A stretch of 64,000 nt of DNA, from assembly GCA_963696525.1 (NCBI GenBank), contig CAVOKO010000008.1, positions 1-64,000 of the forward strand, in the 5' to 3' direction. This document shows positions 17,937 to 27,026 of this stretch, piece after piece (within the stretch, counting starts at the first letter, position 1; every line of letters starts with the position of its first letter). Source of the DNA: CAWBRT01 sp963696525. Lineage in GTDB: Bacteria > Acidobacteriota > Terriglobia > Terriglobales > Acidobacteriaceae. The notes beneath the pieces were generated by a model, which did not search any database, had not been told where the DNA came from, and saw only the letters and a list, made by a program, of their open reading frames with translations. The translations under genes and the position numbers were made by a program.

Positions 17937-20291
17937 CTACTCGTTGAGAAGCTTGTTCAAAAGTGGGTCCAGGTTTGACGCCCAGATTTGGTAGCCTTCA
18001 GCGCTGAGATGGATGTGGTCTTCGCCAACCCCCTTGAAGCCATCGCCCTCAGGTGGCATCGAATCCCCGAGATCCAGATAGAACACATTTTGATTGTCCG
18101 CAAAGGTCTTTGTGATCTGGTTGACGGCGGCGGTCTTCGCAGGGTCCCGGCCGTTGGGCAGAATCGCCATCAGGACGATTCTGGCGGTGGGATACATTGC
18201 GCGAATCTTGTCGATAACGGCTCTGGTTCCCGCAGCAATGTCTTCCGCTGAATATTGCATATCGTTCACTCCGGCGAGCAGAACAATCACTTTGGGTGTG
18301 AGATGCCGGATGTTCTCATGATCCATGCGCCAGAGAATATGTTCCGTCCCGTCCGCACCGACTCCGAAATCGAGCGCGTGTTGCTCGCCGTAGTGCTTTT
18401 TCCAGACGGCGGCTCCCACCAGTTTCCAATTCTCTTTAGGCTCTTCCACAAAGTTTTGCGTGATCGAATCGCCAATGAATAGGATATCCACCGGCTTCCC
18501 CTCGGCGGCGGCGACGCGGTCTTCACACTCCTTGAACCACCCATATTGCTTCGCAATGGGATTTTCGACGGGGATCGTGGTCATGGAAATCTGGCCGCGC
18601 GGGAAGAGGCCAAGTTGAACCGGCCCGAGTTTCCTGGCAGTGGTCGCGGTCGCGCCTCCAATCGGTTCGAAAGGACGATTGGAAGTTGGCCCATCCTGTC
18701 TCTCAACCAGGTAGTTTTCGCCGGCGATGGCCTTGAACGCTATCACTGGCCCAGCCACACCGCCCACAACTTTCAATCCTTTTCCGGAAATGACGTCGAC
18801 GGCCTGCCCCGGCCACGGATTGCGAAGCTTGAGCGTCTGCGCAACTCCTGGCTCAAGGACAACAGTAGTAGCAATTCCGTCCTTCACCTGCACATCGACG
18901 CGTGTCTTGGCATGCACGTAGACACTGCCGTCGAAATTCCATCCCGACGGAACGGCAGGGGCAATCCGGATCAAGCCGTCGTAGTCCTGAACCAGCGATT
19001 CCTGGAGCGCATCCGCAATCACCGCGGTTGTCTCAACATAAAACTCCGGTACGCGGCTGCTCAATCCCGTGCCGCCGCAGCCCGTGTAGCCATTCTGGCA
19101 ATGCTGTTGACCCTCGGTCTCCTTCACCAGCGCCTCGCCCACCTCGCTTCCCATCTCCAGCCTCGCCGCCTGTATCGGATCAAAGCCCCAACTCCCGGAA
19201 TACTTCGACAGGCGATGCGCATAGGTGCGCTTGGCAAGATCGAACAGCGTCGAAGTGTCCCCGATCAGGTCATAAGGCCAAACAGGCTCCAGGCCAATGT
19301 TTTCGCCATTATGATTGGGGGCGCCGGGGAGATAGGACTCCGCGATTATGTCCGTCCCATCCGCATCTGCCGAAGGCGGCAGCAACGTGTGGGGAGCGGC
19401 CAACTGTGTGCGCGGAAACGGGGGAATCTTCGGTAGCGCGCTTTGCAGGCGCTTCACCAACTCGGGGTCTTTATTCAGCAGCTTCGCCGCCTGGATCGCG
19501 GCCGGATACAGCGCCATCAGGCCCGCAATGTCAGTCGTGGGATCGGCAACATCCCATTGCGTCTCGTGTGCGTTGGAGGGGCTCATGTGCAGAAGCCCGT
19601 CAGGACCCGGCTTCTGATAGGAAACATAAAACTCTGCGGCGGAACTCATGAGTGGGTAGTTCTCCGCAAGGAACTTCAGATCGCTCGTGGCGAGATACTG
19701 CTGCCACACCCAGAGCCCGACTTCCGCGCCTGTTGAAAGCGTGCGCGCGTTAAAGAACTGAGGAAAGCCTGCATCGCAATCAAGGGCGTAAATATTGCCG
19801 GTAATGGTGTCCCATCCGGTCTCGTACTCGATACCAGGACCGTTGAACCGCATTGTTTCAGGGATGCACGCACCCGTATGCCCATTCATGTGCGCGTGAG
19901 TCCACTTCTCGATTTCGGGCAGGCTCGAACGATAGAGATTGAAATAGGGCGCGTTGACGTCTGAAACTCCTGCGCCCAGGTTAGCCGCAACTTGCATCCG
20001 TATATTCCAATGCCAGAACGCACCCGAATCCCATTGATGCTTATCCTGTGCGGCAGAAAACATGTCCGCAACACCGGCCTGCGAACCGGGGTACTCTACG
20101 CCCTTTTCTGCAGCAGCGGAATAGAGATAGACATTCCGGAGATTCTCCATGTACTCCCCGGATCCATCTTTCGAGGTAATTTTCATCACCGCTGCGCGGT
20201 TCCAGTAAGCGTGCCACCAGGACTTGTGCGCCGCACCATTCCCCGCGACGAGGGATGGACCAGCAACACTGATCGAAAAAGTGACTGACAA
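17937..20291 (-). CDS. GH95-like (alpha/alpha)6 glycosidase fused to SGNH/GDSL esterase; N-terminus probably missing
   Basis: 784 residues. Residues 1-500 resemble the catalytic barrel and C-terminal beta-domain of GH95-like enzymes (HQWDSGAFWHWNIRMQ, GWDTITGN, NHNGENIGLEPVWPYDLIGD). Residues 598-784 form an SGNH hydrolase: block I GDSITQ (Ser609), the conserved Gly in FGVGADGTEH, GVND (674-677) and DHIH (Asp758, His761), resembling platelet-activating-factor acetylhydrolase-type esterases. The fusion suggests combined deacetylation and glycosidic cleavage of an acetylated glycan. The start is a TTG without a clear ribosome binding site; no signal peptide and no N-terminal GH95 beta-domain are seen, and an RHS fragment sits directly upstream. 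The gene is therefore probably truncated at its 5' end, or misassembled. Confidence 0.72.
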   Translation of the reverse strand: MSVTFSISVAGPSLVAGNGAAHKSWWHAYWNRAAVMKITSKDGSGEYMENLRNVYLYSAAAEKGVEYPGSQAGVADMFSAAQDKHQWDSGAFWHWNIRMQVAANLGAGVSDVNAPYFNLYRSSLPEIEKWTHAHMNGHTGACIPETMRFNGPGIEYETGWDTITGNIYALDCDAGFPQFFNARTLSTGAEVGLWVWQQYLATSDLKFLAENYPLMSSAAEFYVSYQKPGPDGLLHMSPSNAHETQWDVADPTTDIAGLMALYPAAIQAAKLLNKDPELVKRLQSALPKIPPFPRTQLAAPHTLLPPSADADGTDIIAESYLPGAPNHNGENIGLEPVWPYDLIGDTSTLFDLAKRTYAHRLSKYSGSWGFDPIQAARLEMGSEVGEALVKETEGQQHCQNGYTGCGGTGLSSRVPEFYVETTAVIADALQESLVQDYDGLIRIAPAVPSGWNFDGSVYVHAKTRVDVQVKDGIATTVVLEPGVAQTLKLRNPWPGQAVDVISGKGLKVVGGVAGPVIAFKAIAGENYLVERQDGPTSNRPFEPIGGATATTARKLGPVQLGLFPRGQISMTTIPVENPIAKQYGWFKECEDRVAAAEGKPVDILFIGDSITQNFVEEPKENWKLVGAAVWKKHYGEQHALDFGVGADGTEHILWRMDHENIRHLTPKVIVLLAGVNDMQYSAEDIAAGTRAVIDKIRAMYPTARIVLMAILPNGRDPAKTAAVNQITKTFADNQNVFYLDLGDSMPPEGDGFKGVGEDHIHLSAEGYQIWASNLDPLLNKLLNE

Positions 20292-20381
20292 TCATAGCCA
20301 CAGGCAGCGAAATGACGCCGACTATAAGTCCCCACCTTGCCGCTGTACGTGCCGTGACATTCTCTGTGCTCATGCTTTTCA

Positions 20382-21960
20382 TCAGTGACCTGCCATGCAA
20401 CTGCTGTAGTCGCTATACGCTTGGCTGCCATCATGGTAGGCAGAGGCCACATCCATGGCCGCTCCGGCGAATGGAACCCATTTGGCCCATCCCCATCCTG
20501 CACTTGTTGCAGCCAGTTCTGTTGGCGCTTTAAGGTAGGAGCCCATGCCCAATCCAGCGCCGGTCATATCTTTATTTACCGCGCTGTTGATCATGGATGC
20601 TGTAGAAAGTCCTAAGCCAATCCCCAGCTTCGCGTATTGCGCTTCCGGCCCAAACGCGTCTACGCCGAGTGACGCCGCATCCAGTGCAAGCGCAACTCCG
20701 TTCTTCTTCAGAGCCTGGCCCGTACAGTAACCGGGTGTCCGTGGTGTCCCGTTATTTGGGGTACCCGAGTAGAATGCGAGCACTGGTCGGTCTATCGGAG
20801 CCCAAGCGGTAGAGTAGAAAGTCCAACTGGGCTGTTCACTTGAAGAATCCATGCCATAGCCCGAGCTGTTTGCTCCTGGTTGACTTGGTGGTGGCGCGGG
20901 AGTGCTGCTCCCGACCAAGCCCCAAAGATCTCCAATGCCTTCAAAGAAATCTACGAAGGCCTGACCTATACTCGGGGTAGCGGCACAAATATACTCATCT
21001 GAATCGCACCCCGCCATTCCGGTCGGATCGATCCTGCTGACCGGGTTGTTGGTGACGTAGGTATAGCGGTTCCAGCTCTGAGGATTCATGGGATGGGCCG
21101 TCGCCAGCCCTGCCGGGTCGGGCATCATGAATCGGCCAAAGCCGCTGCTGTAATATCTGGCTTGGAAAAAGTCGAGACCCGATTCCGTGTCGCGTTCTTG
21201 CCCGGTGAACTTATAACGCGGAACTACACTCCCGGATTCGTTGACGAGCTGACCGAAGGGCGTGAACGTCGCCTGATACACGGGACCACCCGAAGAGTTT
21301 GTCATCAACCGCGTCGAGCCGAGATGGTCAGTGTGGAAGTACGTGACCACCATCTGTTGGCCCGACGAAGAACCCTGTCCGCCAGCCAGGGATGCGCCGG
21401 AAACAGACAAGGCAAACGAGCTCTGGGAAAAGTCTCTTGAATCGAAGCTGGAAGCAACGGAAATCGAGTAGTCTGTCAAAGCCCCAGGCGAATTGGCGGT
21501 CAGAGTGATAGTAGCTCCGTTCACACGGGCCGTAACCGAAGCGGCAGAGTCTCCGTTGATGGCGACAGCGAGGCTGGCTGCAATGCTGCTGGCGGTTGCC
21601 CCTTCGCCCCAATTAACAGAATCGGATTGTCCATTCACCGTAATCGTTGCAGTCCCGGAATCGTAAATAGTCGTGCCGCCAGTGACAGCCGCAAAGGATG
21701 CCAGCGGCATTTGGGTCGAGGCAGCCGAGCTGGCGATATTATAGTTTGTTCGAGCCTCCCGATCTCGGGGTAAATGTGATCGTCGCTCCCGACGCCTTCG
21801 CCCATACCGGCGCGCACGCGTCGCCGGAAAACGCAGCGGCAATGCCAGACGCTATGGAGCTAGGCGTTGAGTATTGTCCATAGGCAACGCTTTTCGAAGC
21901 GCCATTTACGGTAGGGCAGCTGAGATCACTTTGATTCAGAAAGGGTGCGCCACCCGCCCC
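20382..21960 (-). pseudogene. RHS-repeat protein remnant: C-terminal core plus two Acidobacteria-type beta repeats
   Basis: The C-terminal part contains the RHS core (YFHTDHLGSTRLMTNSSG, TGQERDTESGLDFFQARYYSS, GRFMMPDPAG, NRYTYVTNNPVSRIDPTG). Upstream are two copies of a repeat of about 60-75 residues with VNG...SV.(Y/W)G(Q/E)...(S/A)SSIA and ATIT(F/L)T, the second copy in a different frame (frameshift near 21745). A 240-residue variable tail follows the core, glycine- and alanine-rich and ending SSCMAGH. Full RHS proteins are far longer; here everything before about 21960 is missing, so this is a fragment. Its 3' end is 90 bases from the truncated GH95-SGNH gene, which suggests recombination or an assembly join. 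Confidence 0.7.
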
Positions 21961-22046
21961 CGCCCCATCACTTCTGTCGCGAGACCTCATCGTCCCTGCG
22001 TTTTGCCAATGGCAGGCGGATATTGTCCACTCGCCACCTGCAAAAT

Positions 22047-22081
22047 CCCACATCTGCTAGCTGCGGCAGATATGGGGCACC
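22047..22081. repeat. Hairpin repeat R1 (CCCACATCTGC...GCAGATATGGG)
   Basis: Inverted repeat with arms CCCACATCTGC and GCAGATATGGGG followed by CACC. Other copies at 24811-24845, 25593-25624, 30601-30634, 33641-33676, 45528-45562 and 45678-45712. It lies at the start of the RHS remnant. Confidence 0.85.
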
Positions 22082-22131
22082 AACCGGATTAGAAATCCCC
22101 GACACGGCGCGAAAGAGGACAGCCCCCTGGG

Positions 22132-22270
22132 ACCCTTCGCTACGCTCAGGATGACGCTCACGAAGACAGCAGATCCTTCCTTCGCTCAGGATGACATTTG
22201 TGAAGGAGGTTGAGAGTTCAAGTGTGGAGAAAACGCCAACAGCAGGTCCTTCGCTTCGCTCAGAACGACG
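22132..22270. repeat. Cluster of three R4 repeats (CTTCGCT..GCTCAGGATGAC)
   Basis: Units at 22132-22155, 22172-22196 and 22246-22270, separated by unrelated spacers of about 15-50 bases. Same family as single copies at 30650, 33691, 47186, 57497, 59739 and 61264. The third unit is diverged (CAGAACGACG). Confidence 0.8.
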
Positions 22271-22421
22271 CTCACGAGGTGGGGTTGGTTTGCGAGGTGT
22301 CTCTCGCCTCGCTTGGGTCTGTGAACACTGATACGGAGGCGGCGACGGGAGCGGATTTTTCGAGCGCATGGAGCGTGGTGCCGACGCGCCCGGCAACAGC
22401 TGATAGTTCAGCCGCATCAGG

Positions 22422-24790
22422 ATGGCTACGCGCGCGGAGCGTCCGGCGAAGGCGGAACCACTACTTCATCGGGAGATCCAATTGCGCAGCGAGGGACCGG
22501 TGCGCTGGCGATATTTCATCTTTTTTTCTTCTTCCTGTTGGGGCTTTGGCTGCTGCTGGCTTCGAGCGTTGGCGGTTCAGGGCGGAAGCGGCAAATGGAA
22601 GCAGCGGAGCGGTTGCAATGGCAAGGCAGGTCGGCCGCCGCGCTCGATTTGTTTCAAACGCTGCTGGCGGGTGCGCCTGCTCCCGGCAAAGGCGAGCAAT
22701 CCGAGCTATGGTCCCACATCGGAGAATGTTATGACGCGCTCCAAGAGCCGGGCGAGGCATTTAGCGCCTACACGCACGCCCTCGAACTCGACTCCAATAA
22801 TCATTCCGCCCGACTGAGGCTGGGTGAGTTCTATCTGCAGGGCGGCTCGGTCGAGCAGGCCAGCCAGGAGGCCAGAAACATGATGGCTTCGGCCGGCCCC
22901 AGCGCCGACGCCTTCGAGTTGCTGGGCAGCGCCGCGGTTGCCGGCGAAGACGCGGCGGTGGCGGTGGAATCCTTCCGTCGCGCCCTGCAAATTGATCCGG
23001 CACGAACGAAGGCGGCGGTTTCGCTCGCCCAGCTCTTGCAGCGTGCAGGCAGAGGCGGGGAAGCGCGCGAGGTGTTGGAAAAGGTCGCCCAGGCACGGCC
23101 GCAGAGCGCGGCGCCTTACCTGGCGCTCGGCCGTCTTGCCGAGACAGAGGCGCGCGGCGAAGACGCCGAGCTGAACTATCGGAAGGCGGTCGAAATCGAG
23201 GACACGGTTGAAACCAGACTGCATCTGGCGCGATTTCTGGAACGCTCGGCGCGCATGGAAGAGGCGCGGAAGATTCTGGCCACAGTGGATGCTTCGCGTC
23301 CCGAGTCGCCGCCCGCGCTGGGAGATTTCGAATTGCTGGCGGGGGAGCCGCTGCTGGCCGCCCGCGACTACGGCGCACGTTTAAAGGGCAAGCCGGATCT
23401 GGGGACACAAAGAGAGCAGCGGAAGCGATATCGGGGGCAAGTGATCGCGCGGCTGATCGAGGCGGATATTCTGGCTTTCGAGAGAAGCGAGCCTTCGCAG
23501 ATAGCGCGGCTGATGAAGATAGCCCGCGAGCATCTGTCGGCCTATGGAGGCGAACTCGACCCGGCCACGCGCAGCGTCCTGTCGGCGGAGATTGAACTGA
23601 TCGACGGAGACCTGACGGTAGCGGAAGAGAAGGCAGGCAGGGCAGTCAGGATCGCGCCGGATTCACCGTCGGCTCATTACGTCCTGGGACTGCTGCACCA
23701 AAGGATGGGTGACAATGCCGGCGCCGTGAGCGAGTGGCAGACGGCATTAGAGGCCAGTTACGACTTTGTGCCGGCCGGTATCGCAATTGCCGACATGGCA
23801 CTGCGCACGGGCAACCCCGAACTGGCGGAGCAGTACATCGTTCCGGTGTTGCGGCAGGAGCCGGCCAATTTGCGGGCGCTGGTCATATTCTGCCGGGTGC
23901 TTCAAGCGAAAGGGATCTATCAGGCAGCCCGGGTGATTTCGAATCGGGTGGCAGCCATCGACCCGGCATCGGCCGAAGCCAGCATTCTGCGCGGGGAAAT
24001 TGCACTGGCGGAGCATCAGATTGCCGCCGCACTGCTCAACTATGAACAAGCCATGGTGCTCGAACCAACCTCCCCGGAGGCCATGCAGGGGCTGATCCGA
24101 AGCTACCGCGAGGGAGAAATCACGCGTCCCATGCTGTGGCAGATGGAACAGCTCGCGGCGAGCGATAAAAATCTGTCGAGCCTGATGGAAGCGACGGGAC
24201 GGCTGTTTGCCGAACGCGGCTGGAGGCAGGATGCAATTCGCTGTCTGCGGCGCGCCGGTGAGATGGACCGGGAGCGCGATTCCGCCGCGGCAGCCATGGC
24301 AAAGCTGTTTGCCCGCCAAGGGCAAATGGCCGCCGCCGCCGATTCCGCCATCCGGGTGCGCGAACTTTCCGCCCTGCTGACAGGAGTGGAGGCCGAGCGC
24401 CAGCACGATTTGGCTGCGGCGGTCAGCAACTACGAGGCAGCCCTGCGGGGCGGAGACAGCAGCGGGGTTTCGGCCAATAATCTTGCGTGGATTTATGCCC
24501 GGCAAGGGCGCGAGCTGGAACGAGCGCTGGTGCTGGCCAGGCATGCGCGCGAGCTTGCGCCGGAAGATCCGGCGGTGCTCGATACCCTTGGGGTAGTCCA
24601 CCTGGCGCGGCGCGAGTACTCGATCGCCGTCGGGGTGCTGGAACGGGCGCGCACGCTGGCCCAATCACGAGGGCAGAAAGGGGCAGCCGTGCTGACGGAG
24701 GTCAAACGTCATCTGGCGGAGGCTTATCTGCGCAGCGGGCAAAGCGAGCAGGCTTCATGGCTGGCGGAGAAGCGTGCGCCAGCTCGCTGA
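22422..24790 (+). CDS. Membrane-anchored TPR-repeat protein, one frameshift
   Basis: The likely protein starts at ATG 22422 (MATRAERPAKAEPLLHREIQ), crosses into the downstream frame at a T run (22521-22527) where one T appears missing, and then reads through a single hydrophobic helix (FFFLLGLWLLLASSV) into about 720 residues of TPR-like helical pairs (for example ALDLFQTLLA, AAVAVESFRRALQIDPARTKA, AAVSNYEAALRGG, ALVLARHARELAPEDPAVLD). The last repeats match the C-terminus of large TPR proteins common in Acidobacteriota. The architecture suggests an inner-membrane-tethered periplasmic scaffold, perhaps for exopolysaccharide or secretion machinery. No enzymatic domain is seen. An R1 hairpin follows 20 bases after the stop. 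Confidence 0.8.
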
Positions 24791-24810
24791 ACGAGAGACA
24801 ACTGATTACT

Positions 24811-24845
24811 CCCACATCTGCTGACTACGTCAGATATGGGGAACC
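24811..24845. repeat. Hairpin repeat R1
   Basis: R1 copy with GTCAGATATGGGG in the right arm and GAACC instead of GCACC at the end; just after the TPR gene. Confidence 0.8.
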
Positions 24846-24936
24846 GGCGGTTGCGAATAGACTACGAAAACGTTCGAACTCCCCCGCCCTAGCTTCGCTA
24901 GAACGGGGCACCCGACATTAACCCAGCGAGCAACTA

Positions 24937-25009
24937 CCCCACGTTAGCCCAGTCACCGCAGCGAACCGAGCCTTGCCGGGGACTCCGCTGCGGGCGAACA
25001 TGGGGCACC
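24937..25009. repeat. Hairpin repeat R2 carrying an R7 module in its loop
   Basis: The R2 ends (CCCCACGTTAGCCC and GGGCGAACATGGGGCACC) are separated by an R7-like segment (CACCGCAGCGAACCGAGCC...GCCGGGGACTCCG). A plain R2 at 45725-45760 lacks this segment. The repeat runs into the apparent 5' end of the acetyltransferase frame. Confidence 0.75.
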
Positions 25010-25062
25010 AAGAGAACTTTGTGGCCTTGCGCAGGACTTGCCTCTCGCGATACAACCGAAGC

Positions 25063-25578
25063 GTGTTCCTTTTGAGAGATTATCAGCAGGGCGACTTCGA
25101 AGAGCTGTATCGAATCGACCGCGACTGCTTCGCGCCGGGAATTGCCTACTCCCGCGGTGAGCTGCAAAGCTATGTTCAGCGCAAGCAGTCCTTCTGCATC
25201 CTTGCCGAAAGCGCAGCCGCGGAATCGGGCGGCGATGGCGGCCAGATGAACCAAAGCGCGGCAGAGCCCGCGGCGAGCAAGCGGAAAGAGCGCATCGCCG
25301 GGTTCGTGGTGGTGGAACTGCACCGCGAAGGCTATGGACACGTCATCACCCTCGACGTCCGTCCAGGCTTTCGCCGACACCAGCTCGGTACGTTGCTGAT
25401 GCAGGCTGCCGAAGAGAGAACCCGCAAACTCGGCGGCTTCATGATGGTGCTGGAGACGGCGGTCAACAATGCCGCGGCACTGGCATTCTATGAACGGCAT
25501 TGCTACAAGATTCTGAAGCGGCTGCCACGCTACTATGCCCACAATCTGGATGCTTTGTTTCTGACCAAACGGCTGTAG
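25063..25578 (+). CDS. GNAT N-acetyltransferase (RimI-like)
   Basis: About 171 residues from the GTG at 25063; the frame is open upstream to 24973, but that part is encoded by the R2/R7 repeat and is not expected to be protein. VFLLRDYQQGDFEELYRIDRDCF opens the fold; HVITLDVRPGFRRHQLGTLLMQAAEE is the acetyl-CoA-binding motif A (R/Q-x-x-G-x-G/A pattern as RHQLGT); LETAVNNAAALAFYERHCYKIL is motif B. A low-complexity insert (AESAAAESGGDGGQMNQSAAE) separates strands 3 and 4. Probable protein or small-molecule acetyltransferase, target unknown. Confidence 0.8.
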   Translation: MFLLRDYQQGDFEELYRIDRDCFAPGIAYSRGELQSYVQRKQSFCILAESAAAESGGDGGQMNQSAAEPAASKRKERIAGFVVVELHREGYGHVITLDVRPGFRRHQLGTLLMQAAEERTRKLGGFMMVLETAVNNAAALAFYERHCYKILKRLPRYYAHNLDALFLTKRL

Positions 25579-25592
25579 CAGATTCGCGCGCT

Positions 25593-25703
25593 CCCATATC
25601 TGCTGACGACAGCAGATATGGGCCCGACAGGCTGCTGACTTCATGTGCTTGGCTGTGCAGGAAACTACCCCACTCAAGCCAACAGCGGCTTGAATGGGGC
25701 ACC
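25593..25703. repeat. Composite repeat: R1 + shared 50-bp module + R3 hairpin
   Basis: R1 hairpin 25593-25624, then a module GGCCCGACAG.CTGCTGACTTCA...CAGGAAACTA, then R3 hairpin 25668-25703 (CCCCACTCAAGCC...GGCTTGAATGGGGCACC). The middle module is repeated at 38566-38607, where it is followed by an R2 hairpin instead of R3. Confidence 0.8.
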
Positions 25704-25722
25704 CGTCCTTCAGTTTTAAGTG

Positions 25723-25971
25723 TTAGGCAACGTCTTCATCTTCGTTGCGGTTACGATCCTTGCCGCCAGGCGCGCCGTTCTTTGATTCAGTTTTATTGAG
25801 GGCCTCGCGCCCCGCGTCTTTGATTTTTCCAAAGGCGTTCTGAACCTTGCCCTTGATCTGCTCTTTGGTGCCTTCGGCCTGAGCGTCTTTGTCTCCGGTC
25901 CATTCGCCGACCTGCCGCTCAACGCGGCCCTTAATATCCTTGAGTTTGCCTTCTACGCGGTCCTTATCCAT
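25723..25971 (-). CDS. CsbD-family stress protein
   Basis: 82 residues, highly charged. MDKDRVEGKLKDIKGRVERQ and two further K-G-K-(V/I) helices match the CsbD family, general stress proteins of unknown mechanism often induced by envelope, phosphate or osmotic stress. GAGGAG is about ten bases upstream of the ATG. The small membrane protein gene lies 82 bases upstream on the same strand, a frequent pairing in soil bacteria. Confidence 0.88.
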   Translation of the reverse strand: MDKDRVEGKLKDIKGRVERQVGEWTGDKDAQAEGTKEQIKGKVQNAFGKIKDAGREALNKTESKNGAPGGKDRNRNEDEDVA

Positions 25972-26053
25972 TTTCAGTTGTACTCCTCTCCGTCTGCTAG
26001 TTGCCGGTTCCGATCTTGCAGGAACCTGGCGATTACCTCGGTGGCTAAAAGCC

Positions 26054-26206
26054 TCACAAACTCATCCGTCGCCCGGAAATGAGCTGGAAGACCAAAGCGA
26101 CCAGCGCCAATACCAACAGGATGTGAATGAATCCTCCGAAGGTGTAGCTGCTGACGAGGCCTAACAGCCACAGCACCAGAAGAATCACGAATAGAGTCCA
26201 AAGCAT
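26054..26206 (-). CDS. Lmo0937-family small membrane protein
   Basis: 50 residues (MLWTLFVILLVLWLLGLVSS...), two hydrophobic helices with a short YTFGGFIH turn and a basic end (SGRRMSL). A strong AGGAGG lies nine bases before the ATG. This matches the short two-helix Lmo0937-like family found next to stress genes in many bacteria. It is co-directional with csbD-like and probably co-transcribed. Function unknown. Confidence 0.82.
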   Translation of the reverse strand: MLWTLFVILLVLWLLGLVSSYTFGGFIHILLVLALVALVFQLISGRRMSL

Positions 26207-26386
26207 AGCGTTCACCTCCTGCCAATTGGCATTGTCTATTGAATTGCTAATGGATTTAGAAGGGACGGGCAGGCTCGGGGTTGCGAGGAAATCGAGGGCT
26301 CAAGCGCGATTGCGAAAGGCGGGATAAGTTTAAGGGCTAGTTATATTTCGGATCGCGGCAATTTCATCGCGGGCTGAAGCCGTCCA

Positions 26387-26878
26387 CTACGGGGTTAGAA
26401 CGCGGTACATTACATAGGCATTGGTGTAGCCAACAACAGGGTGCAGAAAGGCTTCCGGAAGACATCCAACAATCTCAAATCCAAAACTCTTCCAGAGCCG
26501 CACCGCCCTTTCGTTGGTGCTCACCACAAAGTTGAATTGCATGGCCCGAAATCCCCGCTTCTTCGCATGCTCAATGGAGTGCGCGCACATGGCTCGTGCT
26601 ACACCTCTACCGGAGGCAGCAGCGGCAGTCATATAGCCGCAGTTTGCGACATGGCTACCGCCGCCCTCTCGATTGGGATGAAGATGATAAGTTCCGACCA
26701 CCTGCCCGTCGTCGTCCGCCACGAAGACTTCATAACTGTTCGAGAACCAATAGGCAAGAGCCTCTTCCCGCTGCATATCTTGAGGTAATGTGTAGGTATC
26801 GCCAGCGCGAATTACCGGTTCGAGAATTGCCCATATAGCATCGGAATCGCCGGCCACAGCAGCACGAATTGTCAGCAT
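26387..26878 (-). CDS. GNAT N-acetyltransferase
   Basis: 163 residues, complete. IRAAVAGDSDAIWAILEPVI opens the GNAT fold; VFVADDDGQVVGTYHLHPN is the central hairpin; YMTAAAASGRGVARAMCAHSIEHAKKRGF is the acetyl-CoA pyrophosphate loop (SGRGVA); NERAVRLWKSFGFEIVGCLPEAF is motif B. It resembles the phosphinothricin/YhhY-like branch, many of which modify small amines. The gene is isolated, flanked by short spacers without repeats. Confidence 0.85.
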   Translation of the reverse strand: MLTIRAAVAGDSDAIWAILEPVIRAGDTYTLPQDMQREEALAYWFSNSYEVFVADDDGQVVGTYHLHPNREGGGSHVANCGYMTAAAASGRGVARAMCAHSIEHAKKRGFRAMQFNFVVSTNERAVRLWKSFGFEIVGCLPEAFLHPVVGYTNAYVMYRVLTP

Positions 26879-27026
26879 AATTCCATGGTGGCATAATCAG
26901 GGATCTTTAGCCAAGGCATCTACAAGTACGTTGCCTGCCTATGGTGCACACTGTTCGATCCAGATCTTATTGGCGCCCCAGAGCTCTACTCGAAGCGGAC
27001 TTTATCGCCGGCGATGAGCGAGTGTT

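Noticed and set aside
22132..22270. Small regulatory RNA formed by the R4 cluster
   Set aside because: No promoter or terminator frames the cluster, and the unit is dispersed widely instead of being a single locus.
22210..22734. Open frame before the TPR gene
   Set aside because: Shadow of the TPR N-terminus in another frame plus R4 repeat sequence.
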